9,068 nt of DNA, from positions 1 through 9,068 of the forward strand of contig CANHIR010000076.1 of the NCBI GenBank assembly GCA_947461015.1, read 5' to 3'. Below the pieces are notes generated by a model. That model did not search any database. It was not told the DNA's origin and was given only the letters and a program-made list of their open reading frames with translations. Every line of letters starts with the position of its first letter. Positions within the stretch are counted from its first letter, which is position 1. Position numbers and translations under genes: made by a program. Of this stretch, positions 1-6,697 are shown one piece after another. This DNA comes from Bacteroidota bacterium (GTDB taxonomy: Bacteria; Bacteroidota; Bacteroidia; Chitinophagales; Chitinophagaceae).

Positions 1-62
1 CGCTTACGGAATCCGTGAACAGATTTACGACGACGTTTATGAGGTTGGAATGTACGTTTCAT
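1..62 (-). CDS. rpmH: Ribosomal protein L34 (partial, N-terminal 20 codons)
   Basis: This is the start of the gene for L34, a very small basic protein of the large ribosomal subunit. Reading the minus strand from the ATG at 62-60 gives MKRTFQPHKRRRKSV followed by HGFRK, and the window then ends inside the next codon. The MKRTFQP opening, the arginine cluster and the HGFRKR-type motif are diagnostic of L34, which is normally about 45-52 residues, so less than half is present. No Shine-Dalgarno sequence is visible; the bases just before the ATG are A-rich, as is common in Bacteroidota. The gene follows murI on the same strand after a 139-base gap, so it probably has its own promoter. Only the truncation by the window edge limits the call. 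Confidence 0.94.
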   Translation of the reverse strand, partial: MKRTFQPHKRRRKSVHGFRK

Positions 63-201
63 ATTACTTTGTTTTTCGGGTTCGTAGGAGTATTCCTATA
101 TGCCCTTTTGTTTTATACTTTTGTTCAAAATCCGTTTCTAATAGCAGTCACCATACCACTACCCGTGAAAGGACGGCAAAAATAGGGTTTTTTTTGAAAT
201 C
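63..201 (-). promoter_or_regulatory. rpmH upstream region with candidate -7 box and leader hairpin
   Basis: This is the 139-base gap between the murI stop and the rpmH start. On the minus strand, TATTTTTG at 184-177 matches the Bacteroidota -7 consensus TAnnTTTG, but I see no good TTTG -33 element at the usual distance, so the promoter call is tentative. Closer to rpmH, bases 105-78 can fold as GGG, four unpaired bases, TAGGA, the loop ATAC, TCCTA, four unpaired bases, CCC. This structure ends about 15 bases before the ATG. No T-run follows it, so it does not look like a terminator. A leader of over 100 bases would leave room for control of L34 synthesis, but that is inference. Confidence 0.4.
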
Positions 202-1023
202 CTAGGCTAAATCTGTGTGTTTTGCTTCAACTTTTTGACCAAAAAAGGCACTAGCCTGTTTTTCGAAGGTCTCGGCATTGTCGGTGGTAAAAAATTGCAA
301 TTGCCCCTTTTGACTACATTTTTCTGCTATTTCAGGGTGATTATCAAGGTATTGTGATAAGCTGGCTGCTACAATATTGCCCTGCGATATAATTTTAACG
401 CCCTTGGGTAAATAAGCCTGTATTTTGGCTTCCAACAATGGATAATGCGTGCATGCTAATAAAATACTATCAATGTCCTTGGATTGACTAAAAAGCTGGT
501 CCAAATAGGATTTTACAAAGTAATCTGCACCGGGTTGGTTATACTCTCCGTTTTCAATAAGGGGAACCCACATTGGACAAGCTTGTTGATGCACGTTCAC
601 CTTTGGAAAAAATTTAGCCATCTCCATTAAATAACTATCACTTTGAACCGTACCTACTGTAGCCATAATCCCAACATGCCCTGTTTTGGAAAAGGTGCCC
701 AATACCTCCGAAGAGGGTCGAATCACTCCCAAAACTCTCTTACCCGGTGCGATATTAGGAAGGTCCAATTGTTGAATATTTCTAAGAGCTTTTGCTGAAG
801 CTGTATTACAAGCAAGGATGACCAATTCGCAACCCTGATCAAAAAACCATTTCACTGCCTCTAAAGTATATTGATATACAGTTTCAAAGGACCGGGTTCC
901 ATAAGGTGCACGCGCATTGTCTCCTAAATAGATATAATCATATTGAGGCAATTGTTTTTTTAATTCCTTCAAAATGGTTAATCCACCATATCCACTATCA
1001 AAAACGCCAATGGGTGCCGACAT
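202..1023 (-). CDS. murI: Glutamate racemase
   Basis: MurI interconverts L- and D-glutamate in the cytoplasm and supplies the D-Glu used by MurD in building the peptidoglycan stem peptide. The 273-residue protein has the usual family length. It shows the N-terminal FDSGYGGLT motif (residues 8-16, with the conserved Asp9 and Ser10), the YLGD...PYGTRS segment (32-45), the first catalytic cysteine in ACNTAS (Cys72) and the second in ACTHYPLL (Cys191, followed by His193). Both half-sites of the two-base cysteine mechanism are therefore intact. The start is well placed, since the conserved strand begins at residue 5. The gene lies downstream of the bamA-skp-skp genes but is separated from them by a strong hairpin ending 22 bases before its ATG, so it may have separate or attenuated expression. 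An AGAAAG stretch upstream is a weak ribosome-binding candidate at best. Confidence 0.97.
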   Translation of the reverse strand: MSAPIGVFDSGYGGLTILKELKKQLPQYDYIYLGDNARAPYGTRSFETVYQYTLEAVKWFFDQGCELVILACNTASAKALRNIQQLDLPNIAPGKRVLGVIRPSSEVLGTFSKTGHVGIMATVGTVQSDSYLMEMAKFFPKVNVHQQACPMWVPLIENGEYNQPGADYFVKSYLDQLFSQSKDIDSILLACTHYPLLEAKIQAYLPKGVKIISQGNIVAASLSQYLDNHPEIAEKCSQKGQLQFFTTDNAETFEKQASAFFGQKVEAKHTDLA

Positions 1024-1045
1024 AAAACTTGTTTCTTTCTGTAAA

Positions 1046-1082
1046 ACTAAGAACCTCGTTGCATAACAACGAGGTTCTTAGT
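1046..1082 (-). terminator. Strong hairpin between the second skp gene and murI, likely intrinsic terminator
   Basis: Bases 1046-1061 (ACTAAGAACCTCGTTG on the plus strand) are the exact reverse complement of 1067-1082, leaving a 5-base loop at 1062-1066. This 16-bp perfect stem is the strongest inverted repeat I noticed in the window. On the minus strand the stem is followed by TTTT and then A-rich sequence, so the U-tract is short. It sits 19 bases after the skp-like stop and 22 bases before the murI ATG, which fits a terminator or attenuator for the bamA-skp-skp message. It could instead be an RNA-processing or mRNA-stability stem. Confidence 0.75.
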
Positions 1083-1101
1083 AAATATATTTTTAAAAAT
1101 A

Positions 1102-1710
1102 TTAAGGCTTTTTAGCAGGTGCTGCTGTTTTAGCAGGTGCGCCACCAGTGGCAACTCTGAAAGCATCCTCAATTTCCTTAGGTAAAGGCAATTTCAATTT
1201 CATTGCAGTTCTTATTGCTAAGTTATCCGCTATTGAATGTTGAAAATACTCAGATAAAGCAGACTCATTGATTACCCAAGTATATTTGTTTTCAGCAATC
1301 ACTTCAGACAATGCAGCAAATACTTTTTGTCTGTAGGGTAACAACAATTGCCCTTGCTTTTGTTGCATTGCTTCTTGTTGGTATTGTTGCCAGTTGATCA
1401 ACTTGTACTTTAATTGATTTAATTCGTCGGTAGACAATTGTAAAGCTTTTGGTCTTTTAGATAATTCTAAAGAATCTTTTCTGTAGATACTATCCTTAAC
1501 TTGATAACTTTTTAAAGTATAGTTATACTCATCTTGTAATGTATCCTTTGCATAAGATTGCAAAATAGTATCAATTTTTGCTAAATCAGGGAACAAAGTG
1601 AGTACTTTATTCTCATCAAAATAACCAATTTTAACCGTTTGTGCTGATGCACTGTTTGTAAATGAAATTGCAACCAATAATACAGCTGCGAATAAGAAAC
1701 CTTTTTTCAT
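1102..1710 (-). CDS. OmpH/Skp-family periplasmic protein (second, divergent copy)
   Basis: This is a predicted periplasmic chaperone-like protein of the OmpH/Skp family, which holds unfolded outer-membrane proteins on their way to the BAM complex. The 202-residue protein starts MKKGFLFAAVLLVAISF and has a clear Sec signal peptide ending ASA at 21-23. After it comes VKIGYFDENKVLTLFP (26-41), the usual first strand and helix of OmpH proteins, then a long Gln-, Lys- and Leu-rich helical region (about 45-135), and a closing strand and helix segment. It is more divergent than its upstream neighbour: the helical arms are Gln-rich rather than Lys/Glu-rich, and it ends in a low-complexity Ala/Pro/Lys tail (190-202). 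It lies 24 bases downstream of the canonical skp copy and is the last gene before the hairpin. The family call rests on the fold pattern and on position; its client range is unknown. Confidence 0.85.
   Translation of the reverse strand: MKKGFLFAAVLLVAISFTNSASAQTVKIGYFDENKVLTLFPDLAKIDTILQSYAKDTLQDEYNYTLKSYQVKDSIYRKDSLELSKRPKALQLSTDELNQLKYKLINWQQYQQEAMQQKQGQLLLPYRQKVFAALSEVIAENKYTWVINESALSEYFQHSIADNLAIRTAMKLKLPLPKEIEDAFRVATGGAPAKTAAPAKKP
1110..1140 (-). repeat. In-frame 13-bp direct repeat encoding the Ala/Pro/Lys tail
   Basis: The 13-mer TTTTAGCAGGTGC (plus strand) occurs at 1110-1122 and again at 1128-1140. The 18-base period is exactly six codons, so the repeat adds an APAK-type unit to the C-terminal tail of the OmpH-like protein without shifting frame. 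It looks like a small tandem duplication and could vary in copy number between strains. Confidence 0.7.
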
Positions 1711-1734
1711 ACTCTATTTTTTGTGTTTGTGTTT

Positions 1735-2259
1735 TTAATTAATGATGCCCAATTGTCTTAAAACATCGTCGCTTTTATCCAATTTTGGGTCAGCAAATAT
1801 AATGGTTATTCCTTCACTTTTATCCAAAATGAAGTCATAAGCGCGTGATGCGGCAATTTTTTGGACCGCATTATACACTTTATCCTGAATGGGTTTAACT
1901 AGCTTTTGGCGCTCTTTAAATAAATCGCCCTCGTATCCAAAGCGCTTTTTTTGTAAATCTCTAAGTTCTTTTTCTTTAAAAAAAAGCTCATCCTCACGCT
2001 TCTTTTTTAGCTCTTCCGATAACATAAATTGCTCAGCCTCATAGTTTTTATACATTTTGTCTAGGGCAATTTGCTTGTTGTCTATTTCCGCCTGCCATTG
2101 GTCTCCCAACTCTTTTAATTTCTTATCTGCATCCTTATATTCGGGAATTTTTTCCAAAATATACTTGGTATTGATCACCGCATATTTTGTTTGGGCATTT
2201 GCCTGAATGCCAAAAAATAGCGCAATTACTAAAAACGGTAAGCATTTATATAATTTCAT
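1735..2259 (-). CDS. skp: OmpH/Skp-family periplasmic chaperone (canonical copy)
   Basis: This is a periplasmic holdase of the Skp/OmpH family, acting between the Sec translocon and BamA. The 174-residue precursor has a Sec signal peptide (1-22, ending ANA before Gln23). It continues with TKYAVINTKYILEKIPEY (24-41), the conserved first strand and helix of the family. A long, strongly charged coiled-coil arm of Lys, Glu and Asp follows (about 42-125), then the return segment YDFILDKSEGITIIFADP (141-158), a signature I associate with Bacteroidota OmpH proteins, and a short C-terminal helix ending at the stop. The length is typical. Cys6 lies in the signal n-region and is not a lipobox cysteine. 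The gene sits 24 bases downstream of bamA and 24 bases upstream of a second, divergent copy, so chaperone and insertase are probably made from the same message. Confidence 0.94.
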   Translation of the reverse strand: MKLYKCLPFLVIALFFGIQANAQTKYAVINTKYILEKIPEYKDADKKLKELGDQWQAEIDNKQIALDKMYKNYEAEQFMLSEELKKKREDELFFKEKELRDLQKKRFGYEGDLFKERQKLVKPIQDKVYNAVQKIAASRAYDFILDKSEGITIIFADPKLDKSDDVLRQLGIIN

Positions 2260-2283
2260 AAAAATTGTTTTTCAGACATTTAT

Positions 2284-5040
2284 CTATTCTGGTTCGAATC
2301 CTAACATAAAGGTAAACCTTCCAGCATCTTTAAGTGCATTGGTATTGTTAATTCTGTCAATACCAATACCGTAGTCGAATCCTAACAATCCAAACATAGG
2401 TAAGTAAAAACGCATACCAATACCCACAGAACGGCGTAGCTCAAATGGATTGTAGTCTTTCATGCTATACCAACCATTTGCGGCTTCAAAAAAGCCTAAA
2501 GCGTAAATCGTACTGCTTGCCGCCAAGCTCAACGGATATCTAACCTCCATTGCGTACTTATTAAATATGGTAAAGTGTTGTGTAGCGGTTTGTTGATCCG
2601 GATTAATTTTCGGGTTAGAATTTTGATACACCGGATAACCTCTTTGAGCAATAATATCATACCCCAATAAAGCAAACTGATTACTCAACCCCGCATCACC
2701 CAATTGAAAGCGTTCAAATGGAGATATGGTTAATTCATTATTATAACGTCCCAAGAAACCATACTTAGCAGCAAAACGCAAAACAAATTGCTTGTTATGA
2801 TCTTCGCCAGCTGGTTTACCTAAAGGAATAAACCATTCGCCATTGAATCTCCATTTATGATATTCTAAGTATTCAAATTGATTTGAACCTGTATTTACCG
2901 AAGGATTAATTAAAGAATATGGAGGAGTGAATTGTGCACTTAATAAGAAGGTAGATCCAGTTCTTGGGAATAAAGGTTGGTCTACGGAGGTTCTTTGTAA
3001 AGCCAATCTGATATTGAAATTATTTACCGAACCATTGTTAAAATTTGGAAGATTGTATGGATCAATTGGGTAATTCTTTAAAGTATATCTAGTATAGTTT
3101 AAACCAGAACTAAATGAGAAATAGTCATCTGGCCAAGTGAGCTGACGACCAAAAGTAACGGTTGCGCCTGTTGTTGAAATGTATTGGTTGTCGGCAGCAT
3201 TGATGTCATACATCCCTGTTTGCTGATTTATACTTTGACCATATTTTGTATTAAATATGCTCACAGAAAGTGAGTTACGCTTTATACCACCAAACCAAGG
3301 TTCCGTGAAAGAAGTATTGATAGAACGAAATGCTTTACCATTACTTTGAACACGAATGCTTAATTTTTGACCATCCCCCATTGGCAATGGATCCCATGCC
3401 GATTTTTTAAATAAATTCTTGGAAGAGAAATTATTAAAGGTTACGCCAAGGGTACCTGTTAATCCAATATATCCACCCCAACCAGCACTCAACTCTAATT
3501 GATCACTTGACTTTTCCTCAACCCCATAATTAATATCAACTGTCCCATCCTCGGCATTTGGTATTGGATCTATTTTTATTTTTTCTTGATCAAAATAGTT
3601 TAACTGTGAAATTTCACGCTGAGAACGAATTAATAAACTACGACTAAATTTGTCTCCTGGTACCGTTCTAATTTCACGACGAATTACAAAGTCTTTTGTT
3701 TTTTCATTGCCTGCAATTCGAATTGTTTTGATGGTTGCTTGTGGTCCTTCTCTTAATCTAATTTCATAGTCAATGGTGTCATTGTATACAGCAGTCTCAA
3801 TTGGGTCTACCGCAAAAAATAAATATCCATCATCCTGGTATAGGCCACTAATGTCTCCACCCTCAGCAGTTTGTGTTTTACCTAATTTATTATACAAAAC
3901 TTCACGATTGTATATGGAGCCTTTTTTAATGTTCAAAATTGCTGACAATAAGGAATCTGGGTATTTTGTATTTCCTCTCCAAGTGATATTGCCAAAATAA
4001 TATTTTTGGCCTTCCTTCACTTGCATATCAATATTTAAATTTCCTACATTGTTATGATATACTGTATCTTTTTCCACAACAGCGTCCCTGTATCCTAATG
4101 AATTATAATAGTTCAACAAATTGTCTTTACTCTCATCGTATTTTTTTGGATCAAATTTTGAAGAGGATAAAGAAAATCTTGCATACGGATTTAATATTTT
4201 TCTTGTTTTGGTAAACGTCAAATAACCATGCTCACGCATATAATCCGAAACGGTATAAGGAGAGGTTTTCACAATCATTGGCTTGTCATTGATTGGAAAC
4301 AATGTAAGCCTTGATTTTTCGTGTATTTCTTTTAAGTTTTTCTTAAGTTTTGTTTCATCAATTACATTGCCGCCAAAATTGATATTGTTAATACGCACTT
4401 TGGGTCCTTTGTCTACAACAAATTCCAACAATAGATTATTTTTTCTAGCTGGGTCTTTCTTTTCTTTGATGGTTACTTTAACATCTTGAAATCCTTTTTC
4501 AGCATAATATTTTTTTATGCCTTCAACAGCAGTAATTTTCATATTCTCGGTCACTACCCTGTTAGGTAATAAACCAGTTTTACCAGACAATTCATCATTG
4601 TCTGATTTACGAATACCCGTAAAATTAAATTTAGATAAACGTGGACGTTCAACCACATTAATTTCAACATCAATTTGGTTGTCTTGCACATCCGTTAAAT
4701 AAACACTCACATCGCTAAAGTAATTTTGGTCCATTAGCTTATGTATGGCTTTCGCAAAATTATCGCCTCCAGGAATGGTTACCTCATCCCCGATATTTAA
4801 GGTAGAAAGGGATAGTAAAAGGTTTTCGTCAAAATTTTGATTTCCAACAACTTTGATATTTCTGATCTTGTATTTTTGAGGCGTTTTTTGATTAAAAATG
4901 CCTATCAATTTCACATTAATTTGAGCAACTGATTCTTTGACAGGAACATCCTGTGCAAAGCTGTTGTTTGACAATAAGAAAAGGGATAAAATACCTATAA
5001 TTAAATTGAGCGTTTTCTGCATCTGCTTGGGGCTGTACAT
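2284..5040 (-). CDS. bamA: Outer-membrane protein assembly factor BamA (Omp85 family)
   Basis: BamA is the essential insertase that folds beta-barrel proteins into the outer membrane. The 918-residue protein has a signal peptide ending SFAQ at 27-30. Five POTRA-like domains follow, roughly 58-132, 134-213, 215-343 (long, with an insertion), 346-434 and 436-508; KIRNIKVVGNQNF and IKTIRIAGNEKTKDF are typical POTRA openings. The barrel spans about 510-918 and includes SFTEPWFGG (577-585), a conserved Omp85 segment, and the loop-6 motif with Arg800 in QRGYP, a variant of the usual VRGF. The last strand ends FMLGF, but three residues (EPE) follow, so the protein does not end on an aromatic residue. 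Two starts are possible: Met1, or Met7 (MQKTLNLIIG), which would give a more conventional signal peptide. The two skp genes follow at once, matching a shared assembly pathway. Confidence 0.98.
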   Translation of the reverse strand: MYSPKQMQKTLNLIIGILSLFLLSNNSFAQDVPVKESVAQINVKLIGIFNQKTPQKYKIRNIKVVGNQNFDENLLLSLSTLNIGDEVTIPGGDNFAKAIHKLMDQNYFSDVSVYLTDVQDNQIDVEINVVERPRLSKFNFTGIRKSDNDELSGKTGLLPNRVVTENMKITAVEGIKKYYAEKGFQDVKVTIKEKKDPARKNNLLLEFVVDKGPKVRINNINFGGNVIDETKLKKNLKEIHEKSRLTLFPINDKPMIVKTSPYTVSDYMREHGYLTFTKTRKILNPYARFSLSSSKFDPKKYDESKDNLLNYYNSLGYRDAVVEKDTVYHNNVGNLNIDMQVKEGQKYYFGNITWRGNTKYPDSLLSAILNIKKGSIYNREVLYNKLGKTQTAEGGDISGLYQDDGYLFFAVDPIETAVYNDTIDYEIRLREGPQATIKTIRIAGNEKTKDFVIRREIRTVPGDKFSRSLLIRSQREISQLNYFDQEKIKIDPIPNAEDGTVDINYGVEEKSSDQLELSAGWGGYIGLTGTLGVTFNNFSSKNLFKKSAWDPLPMGDGQKLSIRVQSNGKAFRSINTSFTEPWFGGIKRNSLSVSIFNTKYGQSINQQTGMYDINAADNQYISTTGATVTFGRQLTWPDDYFSFSSGLNYTRYTLKNYPIDPYNLPNFNNGSVNNFNIRLALQRTSVDQPLFPRTGSTFLLSAQFTPPYSLINPSVNTGSNQFEYLEYHKWRFNGEWFIPLGKPAGEDHNKQFVLRFAAKYGFLGRYNNELTISPFERFQLGDAGLSNQFALLGYDIIAQRGYPVYQNSNPKINPDQQTATQHFTIFNKYAMEVRYPLSLAASSTIYALGFFEAANGWYSMKDYNPFELRRSVGIGMRFYLPMFGLLGFDYGIGIDRINNTNALKDAGRFTFMLGFEPE

Positions 5041-5098
5041 TTATGTTTTAAAAGTGTCGCAAATTACTCGTAATATTTCAAAGTCTTTGTTAAAAAAG

Positions 5099-5123
5099 AA
5101 AATAAAATATATTATTTTATTTT
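5099..5123 (-). terminator. AT-only inverted repeat after uppS, possible weak terminator or attenuator
   Basis: AAAATAAAATA at 5099-5109 is the exact reverse complement of 5113-5123, with a 3-base loop between, directly after the uppS stop. On the minus strand the second arm runs into TTTTCTTTTTT, so the layout resembles an intrinsic terminator, but the stem has no G:C pair and would be weak. The 58 bases from here to the bamA start hold TAATTTG at 5066-5060, one base short of the Bacteroidota -7 consensus, and no convincing -33 element. Separate bamA transcription is therefore possible but not shown. Confidence 0.4.
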
Positions 5124-5861
5124 TTAATCTATTTGAATTTGCTCACTGGTTTTTCCAAATCTTCGTTCTCTAGACTGGTATTCCAGCAATGCTTTTAACA
5201 AATCTTCCTTTCTAAAAGCAGGCCAACGGGTGTCGGTAAAATACAATTCGGCATAAGCAAGTTGATACAATAAGAAATTACTAATTCTGCATTCTCCACT
5301 GGTACGAATCATTAATTCAGGATCTGGGAACCCTTTAGTGGAAAGGTTTTCAGCAAACACCGTATCATTAATATCAGCTAAAGCTAAACTACCCTTTGAC
5401 ACTTGTATAGCCAATGATTTTGCTGCTTCAACAAGCTCCCATCTACTGCTATAACTAAGGGCAATAATGAGGGTTAGTCCGGTATTTTGAGCAGTAAGCC
5501 TTGTTGCGTTAGAAAGGGCTTCCTTGGCCTCATTTGGTAACATATCCAGGTTGCCTATAAAGTGTAGTTTTATATTATTTTTATGTAAATCGGGCACTTC
5601 TTTGGCTAAGGTGTCCACAAATAGGGTCATTAAGCCCGTTACTTCCTCCTGTGGTCTATCCCAATTTTCAGTACTAAAAGCATACAGGGTAAGATATTGA
5701 ATGCCAATTTCTGTAGCAGCTTCCACCACCTTTCTTACGCTTACTACCCCTTGATAATGTCCAAATAATCTGTCTTGACCTTGTTCTTTTGCCCAGCGAC
5801 CATTGCCATCCATAATAATTGCAATATGTTTAGGCAACCGCTCCAAATCCAATTTTTCCAT
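5124..5861 (-). CDS. uppS: Isoprenyl (undecaprenyl diphosphate) synthase
   Basis: This is a cis-prenyltransferase that adds isopentenyl units to farnesyl diphosphate to make undecaprenyl diphosphate, the lipid carrier for peptidoglycan and surface polysaccharides; it acts at the inner face of the cytoplasmic membrane. The 245-residue length is standard. The catalytic MDGNGRWA motif is at 17-24 with Asp18, and AFSTENW (about 61-67) is the second signature. The C-terminal half carries PDPELMIRTSGECRISNFLL, the diphosphate-binding and dimer-interface motif, and RRFG near the end closes the family core. The ALSYSSRWE segment replaces the more common ALNYGGRW, a variant I believe is frequent in Bacteroidota. 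The start at residue 1 is the only one that leaves the N-terminus intact. It follows the DUF6089-like gene by 26 bases and precedes bamA. Confidence 0.98.
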   Translation of the reverse strand: MEKLDLERLPKHIAIIMDGNGRWAKEQGQDRLFGHYQGVVSVRKVVEAATEIGIQYLTLYAFSTENWDRPQEEVTGLMTLFVDTLAKEVPDLHKNNIKLHFIGNLDMLPNEAKEALSNATRLTAQNTGLTLIIALSYSSRWELVEAAKSLAIQVSKGSLALADINDTVFAENLSTKGFPDPELMIRTSGECRISNFLLYQLAYAELYFTDTRWPAFRKEDLLKALLEYQSRERRFGKTSEQIQID

Positions 5862-5887
5862 AATGTAAAAATAAGTAAATACCCTGC

Positions 5888-6694
5888 TTATTTGCGCTTA
5901 AGAAAGCCAAAAAATGGTCTTTTGTTTGAGCGATCGGGCCGATCGTACCCCTTTTTCCCAAAAAACAGCCATTTCTTTTTTGGTTGTTTTTTTTGTTCTA
6001 TCCCATAAACCGTAAGTAAATTATAAGATAACCCTATTTTGGCACTAAAATATTGGTCCCCACCCGAAGTGCTTGCTTGATAAATATTACTAGCGCCTTT
6101 AGGTATATGATAATTTACGTCCGAAAAATAGTCAATCTTATCTGAGTTTGTGAATCGATACGTTACTTCGGAAAATAGATTCCAAGAACCAGTAATATTA
6201 TATTTAAACCCAAGGTTTAAAGGGAATAAAATAGTTTTTTGTGTCTTGGGTGTGTCAATGTTTGTTGTACCACTTATAGATTCCCAAGCTCCTACGCCAA
6301 AACCAACATAGGGGGTAAAATTGTATCTTTTATTGCCATTAATAAATTTCAAAAAGTAAAACTCTCCCATGACACTGACATCATGTGAAACCCTTGTAAA
6401 ATTCAGTCCGCGTTTTAAATCATATAAACTATTAGACTGTAAGTCGTTCGCGCCAATTGAGATATATTCATAATTCAATCTAACCCCCACATAATCGTTT
6501 AATTGCTTTTTATAAAAAGCACCAAGGTTAGGCTTGTAAAACAATATGTCGGAAGCAATATCACCTCTATAAAATGAAGCACCTCCCATTACGCCAATTT
6601 CTCCTTTATTTTCAACCAACGATATGTATTGCGCAAATAAATTATTTGCCCAAAACAGGATGGTTAATGTAAATACAAGTTGAATTTTACGCAT
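5888..6694 (-). CDS. DUF6089-like outer-membrane beta-barrel protein with a basic C-terminal tail
   Basis: This is a predicted small outer-membrane beta-barrel of unknown function, matching by pattern and position the DUF6089 / porin-family proteins found beside nadK and uppS in Bacteroidota. The 268-residue precursor has a signal peptide (1-21, ending LFA before Gln22). Amphipathic strands follow: GEIGVMGGASFYRGDI (31-46), PNLGAFYKKQL, YVGVRLNYEYISIGA, a segment with TPYVGFGVGAWES (127-139), SWNLFSEVTYRFT (170-182), and YFSAKIGLSYNLL (215-227), which looks like the last strand. Unusually, a 36-residue tail (233-268) carries 14 Lys/Arg and only three acidic residues, with two FFG motifs. Its DNA contains A8 and A6 runs. 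The start is 3 bases from the nadK stop, suggesting translational coupling. A barrel in the membrane is inferred; I saw no enzymatic motif. Confidence 0.83.
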   Translation of the reverse strand: MRKIQLVFTLTILFWANNLFAQYISLVENKGEIGVMGGASFYRGDIASDILFYKPNLGAFYKKQLNDYVGVRLNYEYISIGANDLQSNSLYDLKRGLNFTRVSHDVSVMGEFYFLKFINGNKRYNFTPYVGFGVGAWESISGTTNIDTPKTQKTILFPLNLGFKYNITGSWNLFSEVTYRFTNSDKIDYFSDVNYHIPKGASNIYQASTSGGDQYFSAKIGLSYNLLTVYGIEQKKQPKKKWLFFGKKGYDRPDRSNKRPFFGFLKRK

Positions 6695-6697
6695 TCG

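Noticed and set aside
2..205. Plus-strand open frame entering from the left edge (about 67 codons)
   Set aside because: It is antisense to the clear rpmH start on the minus strand and runs through the rpmH leader. The translation shows no recognisable domain and there is no visible start context.
1087..1102. 16-bp AT palindrome (ATATTTTTAAAAATAT) next to the murI hairpin
   Set aside because: It is a perfect palindrome, but made only of A/T in an AT-rich gap and without a loop. It is likely to be chance, although it could slightly aid termination on the plus strand.
3773..4702. Three plus-strand open frames of 61-75 codons inside bamA
   Set aside because: They are antisense to well-conserved POTRA-coding sequence, are short, and encode nothing recognisable. 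They arise from the base composition of the opposite strand.
4937..5173. Plus-strand open frame of 78 codons across the uppS-bamA gap
   Set aside because: It overlaps the ends of two certain genes, is built from AT-rich intergenic sequence, and has no family signature.
5775..6008. Plus-strand open frame of 77 codons over the uppS start and the DUF6089 tail
   Set aside because: It is antisense to conserved UppS catalytic sequence, and its Phe-rich composition simply mirrors the Lys-rich tail on the other strand.
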